A stretch of 64,000 nucleotides of DNA, from NCBI GenBank assembly GCA_040954595.2, contig CM082589.2, positions 11,470,001 to 11,534,000 on the forward strand, read 5' to 3'. Shown here piece by piece: positions 52,952 through 64,000 of this stretch (positions are counted from its first letter, which is position 1; the number at the start of each line of letters is the position of its first letter). The DNA is from Balanoglossus misakiensis. Taxonomy: Eukaryota > Hemichordata. The position numbers and the translations under genes are program-made. The notes beneath the pieces were generated by a model. That model made no database searches. It was not told where the DNA came from and saw only the letters and a program-made list of their open reading frames with translations.

Positions 52952-55133
52952 ATGTTTCCATTCATGACGAACTCCAATGCAGGCGTCGCAGTCATTCTGG
53001 CTTTCACGCTGTGGGCACCTCTGGTGACAGCAATTCCCAACAAGTTGCGGGTAAGTAATCACACAACCTATATGAGTGAAAGTTTCTTGTCATTTTCGCA
53101 ACGTCAAGGTTGATATTCTCTTCTTGGATCGAAAATGTGTGACACAACAAATGAATCTGCGTGGCAGGGTCGGCTGTGTCTTTTGCTTCGAGGCATAGTC
53201 GTCAGACACACATCCCTAACACGCGAAGCCAGCTTATCCTTTGATCAAATGGCAGCGCTATTCTAAATATTTTACAGCATGCCCTAAAGGACAAACACGT
53301 GCCGCTGGAAGAGGCCAACACTCAGCAGAGACGGCAAGATGTTAACGGAGGTGAGCCCCAACAATAAATTAATATTGTTCCTTTTATTTAGAAAACGCCG
53401 CATAATTAGCCAACCAATCATGGTTATGAGAAACCTCCAAAATACAATGTATCGATATTTACTGCATCTGTTCATACTTCGCCCGCGCTTTAAAAACCCT
53501 ATAGCTGCTAAAATTGGCATATTTTTTTCCAGAGTAAAATACTTCGTATGTATATTCCCTATTCCCTAAAATCTTCACCCGTGACCATTGAGCCATATTA
53601 CTTGCATTTGCATTGGTTTGTCATAACTTGGCGTCGCATTTCACGATAGCTGCTTAGCTGCTATTGTTTGTATGAAGGCTGATTAAATCGGTGAGGCACC
53701 GTTTTAATACATAGCATGTTCCAATTGCAACATGCAGTCACAATCGGGCATCGATAAGATGTTTATGTATACCTATCAGTAAGCTTATTTTGATGAACCA
53801 ATTTAAGTTGGAAAATAAAATCATGAAAATAATGCTAAAAGTGGCAGCTTTGGAGGCTTTAAACTACAGTTCTCCCAAATTGTCTTGACTAAATGACATA
53901 CATGTGGTCAAAAGTTCTGACTGCAGAAGAGGTTGCAGCTGTGGCGGGGGACTGTTCAATTGGAGGAAATATATTTACATGGAATAAAGACAATATTGAA
54001 ATGGCAGCAGAAATAGTTCCTACTGAAAAGAATGCTATCTGCAGTGAGTATCACAACTTTAAAATGAAAGATTTTGCAAATTAAAAAAAAATATTGAGTG
54101 TTTTGACATGCGTCAGTGGTCAGTAACACACAAGCTGCATGATAAGAGGGTCACGAGAAATTGTAAGCCGCAATGTATAATGGATTAACTCCATGACCTA
54201 TGCGACCTACGAACTGTGACGTACAGAATTTATTTCTACGTGTAATGCGGTCTGCGGCAGTGAGCCACAGACCGCATTGCGAGAGCAGTGAGAATTCACC
54301 ACAATGCAAACTTTCTGAACGTAGGTTGATCTTCGAATGAAATATTACCTTGTCACCAGTTTTCCACATGGCTACACTGTAAAATTGGGTGACGTGTTCG
54401 TTCACAAGTGGAATAATTGTGAGTAGTAAAGCACGCGAAGTTAAGCAACGAGCACGTTTTGAAATGCGCGCAGATGATCCCAGTTTAGCAAATTCAGGCC
54501 ATTGCGTGCATGCAAAATAAAATAATACTGTACCGGGGGTGAGCCTACTTTCTTTCCATACAGATACACGTATATGTTGGTTAAGGTATGTGACAAACAG
54601 TTTTCATGTAACAGCCAGTGATGCTGACCATAAAACCAGCGCAGCTGATGCTTTCATCTACAATTTGCAACATGGATGTTTGTGTCTCTGCATGTGTCGT
54701 GCATGTTACTGCTGAACAAAAAAGATATGCGGGCACCACAGGCTGGCGAAAGCGGTGCTCACGTGCTCCGCAAGCTGATGTTGTCACTAAATTGGCAAAG
54801 TATTGTACACATGGAGGAGTTTCTTGAGCTGTCTGTTGTATAAATGTCGGTTGTGAGTACATTATTTTTTATTTTATTTTAATAATTTTCAAAGCCCCTA
54901 TGATTGAAGCATATTATTACGACTCATCCGTTCATCATTCATTCATTCATTCATTCATTCATTCATTCATTCATTCATTCATTCATTCATTCATCCATTC
55001 AGTCAGTCACTGTACCAATTGAAGACGCCCTTGTATAGGAGAATTTAGCTATGTACTGACTGTCTTTTCATTTTTTCTTCATCCTATAGAATCTACCGAC
55101 CTGGTCGCTGTCAATAACAATTCAACTCCTTAA
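52952..55133 (+). CDS. small secreted peptide precursor (71 aa, three exons)
   Basis: Exons 52952-53050, 53278-53350 and 55090-55133 join in phases 0 and 1 to a 71-residue product. Exon 1 encodes a signal peptide with hydrophobic core AGVAVILAFTLWAPLVTA. Exon 2 gives HALKDKHVPLEEANTQQRRQDVNG, here split as HALKDKHVPLEE and ANTQQRRQDVNG. Exon 3 ends LVAVNNNSTP with an N-glycosylation sequon. Donors are GTAAGT and GTGAGC; acceptors are TTTTACAG and ATCCTATAG. There is no cysteine. The single dibasic RR is a possible prohormone cleavage site. I do not recognise the family; a neuropeptide-like or small secreted factor is inference. A pentraxin-like exon in intron 2 would introduce a stop if included. 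The gene lies in the spacer of the large inverted repeat. Confidence 0.5.
53893..54042 (+). pseudogene. decayed pentraxin-like exon
   Basis: Encodes MTYMWSKVLTAEEVAAVAGDC, then WNKDNIEMAAEIVP, ending NAIC at a good GTGAGT donor. This matches the C-terminal pentraxin strand-helix motif (M-W-x-x-V-L-T-x-E-E-V) and is a relative of exon 12989-13272 of the large minus-strand gene. A TAA stop lies directly before the ATG in this frame. The natural upstream reading (TTGACTAAA) is one base out of register, so the exon is frameshifted or truncated. Confidence 0.55.
54935..54993. repeat. (ATTC)n microsatellite
   Basis: A pure CATT tetranucleotide run of about 60 bp in the second intron of the peptide gene. 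Confidence 0.95.
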
Positions 55134-55394
55134 ACATCCTGTGTGTGTGAAGTCTATGAACACTGGCCATGCATTTCAATTCAAGGACAAAATGAATGCG
55201 CAATATTTCGTTTTATCGAGAGTAATGTGCAGTGATTAAATTTGCTAGGGCTCTCTTAGCAGATTTGGAGTTAGTCATTTTGGTAGAAACTTTTCGAGAT
55301 GGGAAATCTTTGGTCATCTAACCAAGTTATTTGTATTTTTGTTATATAAGACAGAGTCATTTCTATATCATAGATGCAAGTTTAATTTATAACA

Positions 55395-55468
55395 TGAATT
55401 TGAATAAAATATTTTTTTTAAATATCACCACATGAATTTGAATAAAATATTTTTTTTAAATATCACCA
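55395..55468 (+). terminator. duplicated polyadenylation signal
   Basis: AATAAA is present at 55403-55408 and again at 55441-55446, because a 38-bp block (CATGAATTTGAATAAAATAT and following) is tandemly duplicated. It lies about 270 bp after the stop of the peptide gene, a reasonable 3' UTR length. Confidence 0.55.
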
Positions 55469-57495
55469 GATTGAAATCTTTGGAAGTTTGCACTTAGAGG
55501 GATGGCATGGCAGTTTTCCACTGTTCATATTACAAAGAATTTGGCGTCACGTGTAGATTTCATGAGTGTTCGAGTTTTGCTCTTCCCAGCCTCGTACCCA
55601 CAATCCTCTGATACTTACACTTACGTCAGTTCTATAGCCGCTGACCCACTAGATTCTCCTTATGAATTGCCCAAATTATTTTTTGGTATAGTTTTGATAG
55701 TTAGTGCACGGAAACTTTTGATCGATTCACGAAATTCAAAATATGTTACATCACAAACCTCATAAAAAGGAGGCTAGAGTAGCCTGTTTGTTTTCAGGTA
55801 ATTTTACAATTACCTCAATTACCTTTTTTCGAGGGAGGGGGTTAAGAAAACATACAGATTGAAATAACAAGGAAGTGGTATATCAAACCGAAACCTTATC
55901 TCAATCGTGATTCTAGAGTGTTTCCATGTCATGTGACATCCACACAAATGTGGTATTATCTTGAAAAGAGTCCCGATTTCCCAAACTGGTTTTGCGAATG
56001 TACTTCACTTTGGAGCAATGCATGAGTACATTCGTAGAAAGATATTGCTCCACTATTTACTGACACTCCTCTTGTACTGCAAATATTACTGCATTCTGTC
56101 AGGGCAAGACAAAAGACACAGCAGAACTGCCAGAATTAAAACAGACAACTGGCAATTTCAATAAAACATGTAATAACAAATATATGTAACATTGACGAGG
56201 TGTCCATACAGCTTGGTCATTTAAAGACCTCCAGTCATTGTGACAATGCATAAATATTTATGTACACCATATTAAAAATTAGTTCAGGCATACCTTATAC
56301 ATGTATGTTTTTGACTGACCATATCCTCAGCACGCCCTTTTTTTCAAAAAGACTATCATTATTCTCTGCCAGGCAGAGAGTTGCCGCTTTCTTGTTAACA
56401 ATAATATACTATTATAACATTGCATAGATTCCTGTTTGTTTCTGTCCATATCTCACAAACTGTGGTGTGCATACTGTTGAAATGACCTCAAGAAGAAAAT
56501 GCCAAATGGAAAAATATTTGACATACTAACCTGTATGATAATGTTATACGGTACAATATATTTAACGGTTCCAATCCAATGTTGAGAACTAACAAAACAA
56601 TTTGAGCAGAATTCATTTAAAATTAATTGCAGTTCCGTTTCACCGCATTTCATAGGATGCTGGCTAAAATTCATACTATGGTGGATTACCTGTTATGCAT
56701 TTCTTTCCCTATTTCGTCTGGCAGATTTGAGTTTGACAAGCTGTCATTTTCCTTTCAGCTCCGCAAAATTGATGGATTTACTTTGACAGCACACAGACTG
56801 TCCATTTGTCATCGGAGATACAAGCAGCATCAGTTGCTGAACAGCTTGCAGCAGTGTTGGAAAAGAGTACACAACACTAACTTGCAAGAGTGCTTTGGCC
56901 CTTTCTTCACACTGTCCGAAACTTGTTGTGTTACATCATTGCTTAATGAATAAGAAATACACAGGTATTTAGCGTTCTATTCAATACCTACAATAGATAA
57001 AAGGGTGTCGGTCTGTATGCGACAATCTTCAATGTTCTTATGAGCACAAGGCTTTATTCAGGGAACGTTTTACAGTAAGAATTATATGATATAAACTGAA
57101 TAAGTTTGTTGTCTGTCAACTCTTCTGTCTTTGTCTTACCGATACGGTTCTAACCGCAAACACTGAGGCTTCTCTGCTCGTACACAGTATAAATCAATGG
57201 ATGATAAAATGCGCCCTCTTTTGGTGAACTCTTCGTACCGCCCGACCTTCTACCTTACATTAAGGCATGTAGGGCGGTCAGGTAGATGGCAGTGTATTGC
57301 AAGCGTCTCTTGCATATTTTTTTCCGCCAGGAATGGCATACATTCGTTTTTGGCGACACCACAACTGCTGGAACTTCTCGAAAAATTGAGAGCCGGATTT
57401 CATAAATGCTCATGTTTTCCGAAGGGCTGAAAGAAGATCCGGAGTGGAATATTTAAATTTGCCTGTGGCAGACATCATAGTGGCTGCCAGTTATT
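55469..57495. other. single-copy spacer, no confident gene
   Basis: The only notable piece is a plus-strand open stretch from a strong acceptor (TTTTCCTTTCAG, ending near 56758) to a stop at 56953. It reads LRKIDGFTLTAHRLSICHRR and further basic/Gln-rich sequence. It could be a terminal exon, but no upstream partner is visible and the family is unknown. A plus ORF at 55502-55765 shows no recognisable domain. Confidence 0.35.
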
Positions 57496-57499
57496 CTAT

Positions 57500-57660
57500 T
57501 TCTTGTGCAAGAGATAGTATCTTGTTCCAGCGAGATGTTTTCTCGTGTGCACGAGAAACATGCTATCTCGTGCATATCTCGTGCGCACGAGAAAATTGCG
57601 AGCGCACTCGTGTTCACGAGAAAATATCACATGCACACGTAAGTCGTGCGCACGAGATAA
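57500..57660. repeat. cluster of CTCGTG...CACGAG palindromes
   Basis: Within 160 bp there are about five perfect or near-perfect palindromes of the type CTCGTGNNCACGAGA (for example TCTCGTGTGCACGAGA and TCTCGTGCGCACGAGA). No coding role is visible. Confidence 0.8.
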
Positions 57661-57801
57661 AAAAATGTGCCCTGTAGTCTTTCTTAGGACATGGTAGCGT
57701 GACGTCGCATTGTAATTAACGGACGATCTTGGAAATTCGGCTATTAATGGTGAATGGACTTTCGCCTCCTTCGAACAACAACAGAGACTGACGTCGCAAC
57801 A

Positions 57802-58086
57802 ATGACAGAAAAAGTGAAGCAAATGGCCGACAAAACGAAGAGAATCGGAAAACGGGCAGGATCCTCGGCACAGACATCTGGGAATAATACCACCACATCA
57901 AATAGAACGACGAGTAGTGCAGGACAAACCGCCACCAGTGACTATGACAACAAGTCTGAAGGCGATGCTGGCGAACCCTTGCACAATACAACTACAGTCC
58001 TACAGAGAAATGCAGCCCAGCGCCACTCAAGATTTTCCATTCCTGGTCTGGCAGCAGCCAAAATATGTTGTTGTTTTTTCTCTTAG
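57802..58086 (+). CDS. uncharacterised Thr/Ser-rich ORF with C-terminal Cys cluster
   Basis: From the ATG at 57802 (context CAACAATGA) the frame gives 94 residues: a basic start (TEKVKQMADKTKRIGKR), a Ser/Thr/Asn-rich middle, then RHSRFSIPGLAAAKICCCFFS and stop. Base composition is richer in GC than the flanks and the codons look plausible. The terminal CCC cluster could be a lipid-modification site, or the frame could be a first exon whose real protein continues after splicing. I do not recognise a family. It lies in the spacer just inside the right arm of the large inverted repeat. Confidence 0.35.
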   Translation: MTEKVKQMADKTKRIGKRAGSSAQTSGNNTTTSNRTTSSAGQTATSDYDNKSEGDAGEPLHNTTTVLQRNAAQRHSRFSIPGLAAAKICCCFFS

Positions 58087-60880
58087 AAGCGACCTCAGTC
58101 TGAGCTGCATGAGAATAAACTGTAGGTTGGGAATACAACAAAAAAACACGCAGTCGCTGCGGTCAACACGTAGCTATTAGTTTCGGTTTTATGTTCGCTA
58201 CAGCTCGGAAACCAAAATGTGGTACAACTTCAAGCTACATAAACTGGAAAGCATAGTACGTGCAGAGCAGACCATGGTGACGAAAGCAGGTATTCTAGGT
58301 CGTAAGATAAAAACACGGCGCTAGAAAAACAGTCATCAAAAGTTGCACGTGTTCCCCGGCCAAAAATAATGTAATTGTTGGCGCACAGAAAGTCCAGTCG
58401 ATAAACGTTTACGCTATAGAAACTCACTCTCTCAGCAAAAGTCTGACACCCTCGTCAATGACAAAACGCAAACCGAGCTGGGTATGATCAAGTCAAACAT
58501 AGGGCCAATCCCCACTCTGTGTTTTATTATTTTCCACATACGATGGTTCTAAATAAAAATGTACCTATTTGAAATGCTTACCGAGGTAAGATCATTGAAA
58601 GTTTTCAAACGTTGATGACAAATGTATAACTGATTTTTTACAAATGAATAATCGCGCACTTGCATGTTATTTTCTCTATACCAGACACCGCGCGCGCGCC
58701 GTTGGCAAAAAAAAAACGCGGAAAATTATTGAGCATGCGCAGTCGATACTTCACAATGTAAACAAGATGGAGTCGCTGCCTATGCTTCTCGACCGCTGTC
58801 GCCTGACTATGTCGGCAAAGAAGAGACGAATTTAACCATGCAACGCCATATCGGAAGACAGAATGATCGCGAGATGAAACCAGGCTATCCAACGATTAGG
58901 CAGCCATGTTGACTGATTGGTATGTCGCCGAAGTAATTATTTGCCATTGATTTGTTTACCAGAAACGGTTTGCCTTTGGAACACATTTGGCCTCACCGAA
59001 ATTGATTTCAGAGGTTTTTTCCCAAAAACTAATGACGTTCGTTTTCACCTGAGTGCGAGGATGGATTGAAGGGACACAAGCTTTTGTAGCCACCAATATT
59101 TTGACACTCTTTATATCAATGTTGAGCTGGCATATTTGCTCCAATATGATGTAGTGTACCTGTTGCATTGAAATGAAGCTGTAATAATATTACAGTGCAA
59201 TCTAGTCCTTTGGGTTAATAGGAAAACGAGGTCAATAAATGACAGGTTTATTTAAATACAGGATATATTTATCACAAGCACTTATGCATATGTATGAGAT
59301 ACTTATTTATTTTTAATTTATTTTTTATTTTTTATTTATTTTGTACGTTCAGGTAATCATATGGATTTGTATGGAATCACATACACATTAATTGAAGACT
59401 ATCATATCACAGAAGTCGAGCCGCCAGATGTGTAAGGTAACCATTTAGGTTTCATGACTAAGTTTGTTTAAGAATTCATAAAGCTACCCAATGAATGAAT
59501 TTCCTTAAAATTTCACAAATGTGACAGAGTTTGCAGTTGTGCAAGAAAGTGTGTATTATTCACATAAGAATTTTTTCGTATGCATTTTTCTGATGGCAAT
59601 GCATTTGACTGTAAACAAATATGGATGTCAGTTAGTAGTGCTATTTTGTCAGTGAAATGGCTTCATCATCATCCCTCCAACCAAAGTTGAAACAGAGTTG
59701 CAAATATTGCACAGCTTGAAATCATAAAATGTTGCAAAATTGAACCAACCCTTTGGTCAACGATTATGTTCTTACAGCTATTATTAGAACCAGACAGTCT
59801 CAGGGAACAAGAGACATGGGCCTGATTTGCAAGTTGAGTTAGAACTGCCTTTGCCTGCCCACGGACGCCCCAATTTCAGCAAAAATTATTGCATTAAAAT
59901 ATGAGTATGGAGAACTATGCTCTGTGTTTCTTTTGTTAGCTTACATAGCTGTTGTCATTCTAGTTTTTCCTCCGTCCTGTGAGCAGAGTTTCAGTTGCGA
60001 AAACCGACAGTTCTCAAAGTACAAAAGTACACCTAAATTGCCTCGGTGATGAGCATGCAGAATTTATCTGATGCTTCTTACTGGCAGAAGGACCCCACCA
60101 GTTGCAGATTGTGAATTCCATGGCACAAGGGAATTTACGCTTTGCGTTCAAATATAAATAATTAAATCCTGTAAAATTATTCTATATGTTATTTATTGAT
60201 GATTCAAAAGTGTTATGACTGATTGTGTTAGAGTACCTGTATTCCATATAAGCATGCTGTCAGTGCACATCCGATTGATAACAATTTCACATTTTTAAAA
60301 ATTTGCTTCTCTGAATAATTATGAATACATAAAACTTCATATGATATAAATTGTCCTGATATCGTAAACATTAAACCCCGATGCGTTGTATAAAAGACCC
60401 CCCAAATCAGTGGCGAATCTTAATGCCGTTTGACTGACAACAGACAACACCAACGATCTTGGCTCTAATGATCTTGGCTCTATGAAAATCGGCCCAAACA
60501 GATCCAAGCATAAAGAATTACACCACACAATGACAGTGGTTGGCTTTATAAACACACACAACATAAAGTTATCGATGAAAAAGTACACGAGCTTTTGAAA
60601 CAACGATGATTTTGGGAGAAATCTGGTTTCAGTGCTTTTCAGAAGCATCCCTGGGAAACAATAACCACGCCATTCAAACAGCTGTCAATCGCATAGAGGT
60701 GTAAAGTGTTCAATTATTTTCTATGTACATGAGATCAATTACACAGTTATTATGCACGACGACCACTCCCAAATAAACAACTGTACAAACACACGTTAAT
60801 CCGAACCCCAGTACTTTCCGCACCGGGGTTTAAGGCCTAATGCTAGTGTCACAACATTGATTACCAGACCGTTTCCCTCT

Positions 60881-60949
60881 GTATGTATGTATGTATGTAT
60901 GTATGTATGTATGTATGTATGTATGTATGTATGTATGTATGTATGTATG
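60881..60949. repeat. (GTAT)n microsatellite
   Basis: A tetranucleotide run at the point where the left arm has a shorter CATACATAC stretch (50463-50500). It has expanded in this arm only. Confidence 0.93.
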
Positions 60950-62018
60950 CAGCCATGTATGCATGTGTTTGTGTGTGTGTGTACATGTGTGTATGCATGT
61001 TACATGTATATATGGATGTATGTCTGCCCTGATCCAAAACATGAAACCATGCTTTTTTTATTTTGGTGTGTAGATGGGATTTTGCTGAAATGAAGTTGTC
61101 AATGCAAAAATACGCAAATAACCTGTGAAATATGTGGAATTGATCAAAACTCAACAACTGGTTAGACTGCTTTGAACATTTGTATGCATGTAGGTAATGT
61201 CATCATACCTGATATACTTTGAGTTTATATCGTGAATTGTCTGTTTTTTATGCAATTATTTTGTCTTGTTTTACCATTTGAAAAAAAATCTTTTCCTCTT
61301 AAAGAGATTGGCTGATTTCTTTAGAATTTAGTATGACACTTCCGGTAGGTGATCTTAGTTGGTTTTGTTTAAATTGTCGCAGAATTTGTAATCTGTCATT
61401 TTTGGTCAAAATTCATTTTCTGAGAAACTCCTTAGATTGCTTTTAAATTTTGGTATGCTTGTTCCAAGAGGTAACCCAAGTAATGTTGTATATCATTTTG
61501 GTGAAATTTACATATTGTGGTCTTGGGGCAATTTTTGCAATTTGTATTCTTTGAAACTACTAGTCAGATTGCTTTCAACTTTGGTAGGCGTGGTGATTGA
61601 AGTAGATATTATACAATTTGTTGATAGTTGGATAGATGTGGTTTGAGGCAGTTTTTGTCATTGTTGAATGTTGTTTTCCCTAAAATACTTGTCTGGTTCC
61701 TTTGAAATGTTCTTACAGTAGGTCATATCTGCTTGCCAATGTCACATGATTTTTCCCATGAACACAGACATACCTAATTTTGTGTAATCCCCAGATGGGA
61801 CCACAGTGTGTAATAACCTGACCAACAGTGACTAGTATATCCTGTGTGTTATACAGTACTTCTCACAAGGTTGAAGTACATGTAGACTGTTGATGATTTT
61901 TTGCGATTCTTCAGAAACTTACAATACAGAGTCTAATGTGGTAACGTCCATGGTCACATTAGTCCTGTTTCAAAATGACCTACATTACACGTCCTATACA
62001 CATGTATTGCATGTTTTG

Positions 62019-63408
62019 ATTGGTTTATCCGCTTCTCTTAGGTCCACTTGCGGCACGCTGATTGGAGGGACCTTGTAGGTTAGGTCTTATTATTATGTAT
62101 TATTCACTAGACCTTGTAGGTTAGGTCTTATTACTATGCATTTTTCGCTTTACAGCTCCCTGATTGGTTAACGTGTCAGTCTGGTCCCCCATGTGTTCAC
62201 TGCCTCATAATACAGGACCTTGTAGGTTAGGTCATATTAATATGTATTTATTCACCATACAGCTCCCTGATTGGTTAACGTGTCAGTCTGGTCTCCCAGT
62301 GTTCACTGCCTCATTGTGAAATGTCCCATGTGCTTCCTGGCTAGCGTTGTGGTAACACATTATTCGGGATGTCCGCAGGTCATTCATTAATTTTCTGAGA
62401 AATAGCCTGACTGATACTATCTCCAACATAAACCGCACCCTGGAAAGATTAAAATTTTTAGATGGACTTCGAAAATCTGATTAACACATCTAAGCATTTT
62501 TGCTAACAGTTGTATATTTTCTTAAATCACCCTCCTACTTCTCATCATCAATATTATTATTGTTGTTTTACTATTTTAAAGTAAATTTGTTTTGACGTAG
62601 ATGTTGTGAAAAGGAGTACGTTGTCCGTTTATACATTCGTATATTGTTTTCATAAAAATGGAACTATGACGGTGCAGCTTCGTGAAAGAAGTACAATAAA
62701 AGTAATCATACCTGTAAAGCAACTAATGAGGTATCCCAATTAAAGAAATGCAATGCTATTCTAAACAGTTCTATTGTAAGATATTTTTGGTTTGCTCGAA
62801 TGAATAGCACACACTTCGTATTCAGCCAGGTGTTACACGAAGTGATGCGCTGAAAAGCACTACGTAACAAAACACTAGCCCATTTCAACAAACCGCCACT
62901 GGAAATAAAATAAAAAAATTCTCCTGGCAATTTTTATTTCGAGTATCTAGTTCACAGTATCACAAAAAAATGCCATGAATAGTGAAGGAAAGGTTAAATC
63001 CAATCATTATATGAGTGCCTTTCTTTATACACTGGGATCGAGCTTCGACAACGCGCAGGCAGCATGCCAGACAGAATACGACAACTGTATTCAGAAAGTA
63101 CAAAAGACTTTGCATAACGAGGCAGTGAAAATTGGAGACCTACACATTAACCAATCAGGGAGCTGAAAATTGAATAAATGCATGTTAATAAGACCTAACC
63201 TACAAGGTCCTGCATAATGAGGCAGTGAACACTGGAGGACCAGACCTACACATTAACCAATCAGGGAGCTGTAAAGTGAATAATACATAGTAATAAGACC
63301 TAACCTACAAGGTCTAGTGAATAATACATAATAATAAGACCTAACACATAAGGTCCCTCCAATCACCGTGCCTCAAGTGGACCTAAGATTACCAGATGGA
63401 CCAATCAC
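62019..63408. mobile_element. foldback DNA element with triple sub-repeats in both termini
   Basis: The ends are inverted relatives (GATTGGT...CTTAGGTCCACTTG at left, its complement CAAGTGGACCTAAG...ACCAATC at right). Each terminus holds three copies of ACCTTGTAGGTTAGGTC (left near 62070, 62110, 62218; right near 63188, 63298, 63340, with one decayed to ACCTTATGTGTTAGG). They are interleaved with CTCCCTGATTGGTTAACGTG and TTCACTGCCTCAT. The centre (62300-63080) has no transposase. The left arm of the large inverted repeat lacks it, so it inserted after the duplication. Confidence 0.8.
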
Positions 63409-64000
63409 AGATGTCGGTACATATGTCATGGACCTGACTTATGAAACATGACTATTCAGAACTACCTAGTCTATGCCCGGCAGTGTTCTGTCCGCTTTGC
63501 TTCCAAAACTAATGTCTGGCCTCACTCATGCCACTTGCCCAATAAACTAATACCCCTTGCTGGGAATTATGGTGTAACTAGCGTCGCTTTGAAGCCTATC
63601 ACATTCCTGAACAGTGTTGATTTGGTGTAAGATTATAGTGAAGGCAGGGCTTATTACATTGAAAATGCTACCCAACCTTAATTACACGTATGTATATCCT
63701 TTGTCTAATCATTGGAAAAACAATGTACATGTACCAAAGACTAAGTAGCTATTTGAAGGTGAATCGCAAGTGGGCACTTTCATTACTTAACCTCAAGCAG
63801 TCGGTTAGCTACCGTATACTAAGACAAACATTCCTGGTGTAATTAACATCACTGTCATTAGTAATATCTATCTCCAATCAGTATCAGTTCTGCCTTTATG
63901 TTATTTTAAGTCAATTGTCAAGGTTCATGTACATATATTACAGCTTAACTGTCTTGTCAAAAACTTACGCATGTACATGTACCTAATTCTAGGCTTACCT

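Larger units (their letters stand above)
58630..64000 (-). repeat. right arm of the large inverted repeat (runs off window)
   Basis: Inverted counterpart of 48880-52440 (landmarks given there). It is longer because of two inserts absent from the left arm: about 60365-60840 and the foldback element at 62019-63408. The match is still continuing at base 64000, so the true arm is longer. Confidence 0.85.

Noticed and set aside
53893-54084. Independent short pentraxin gene starting at the ATG at 53893
   Set aside because: Only the C-terminal third of the domain is present. A stop precedes the ATG in frame, and no signal peptide is attached.

Overview
This is a 64-kb stretch of AT-rich animal nuclear DNA. 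It has intron-split genes with GT-AG splice sites, (CATA)n and (GAT)n microsatellites, a CR1/L2-like LINE, a Ty3/gypsy LTR element and many foldback or MITE repeats. The only large host gene is a SVEP1-like (sushi, EGF, pentraxin, ephrin-receptor-like repeats) extracellular gene. Together these suggest a marine invertebrate deuterostome. Hemichordate or amphioxus is my best guess from repeat style and gene type, not from any diagnostic marker.

Layout. 1-4766: no recognisable gene, one long foldback MITE (2681-3126). 4767-13876 (minus): fifteen phase-consistent exons encode the C-terminal ~863 residues of a type I membrane protein: pentraxin-like, HYR, sushi, a Cys/furin-site region, four GCC2/GCC3 repeats, two EGFs, TM helix and a cytoplasmic tail with an NPxY motif. 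The sushi exon has AT where its acceptor AG should be. The 5' part of the gene is not visible; upstream lie repeats (14117-16050).

16051-33632 is a mosaic of duplicated and inverted segments. It holds three copies of an RPA-like (OB-fold) gene, copies A and B wrecked by internal inversions and copy C with two open exons. It also holds a ~310-bp satellite array interrupted by a truncated LINE, and two tRNA-Gln-like SINE heads in opposite orientation. Between the head-to-head copies B and C is a compact minus-strand gene for a 65-residue zinc-ribbon protein, with a TATA box and three evenly spaced CCAAT boxes.

33652-35074 is a GC-rich, Pro/Arg-rich coding island of foreign character. At its edge sits a 4.9-kb Ty3/gypsy element (35075-39963, minus) with 204-bp LTRs differing at one base, a tRNA-Leu primer site and two in-frame stop codons in pol.

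39964-48880 is repeat-rich and shows no convincing gene. 48880-64000 is dominated by a very large, diverged inverted repeat (left arm ~48.9-52.44 kb, right arm ~58.63 kb to beyond the window end). Its ~6.2-kb single-copy spacer carries a small three-exon gene for a 71-residue secreted peptide with a clear TATA box, a decayed pentraxin exon and one unidentified ORF. The right arm was later invaded by a ~1.4-kb foldback element with triple sub-repeats in each terminus.

All coordinates come from reading the sequence by eye. Domain names rest on motif recognition; no database search was run.
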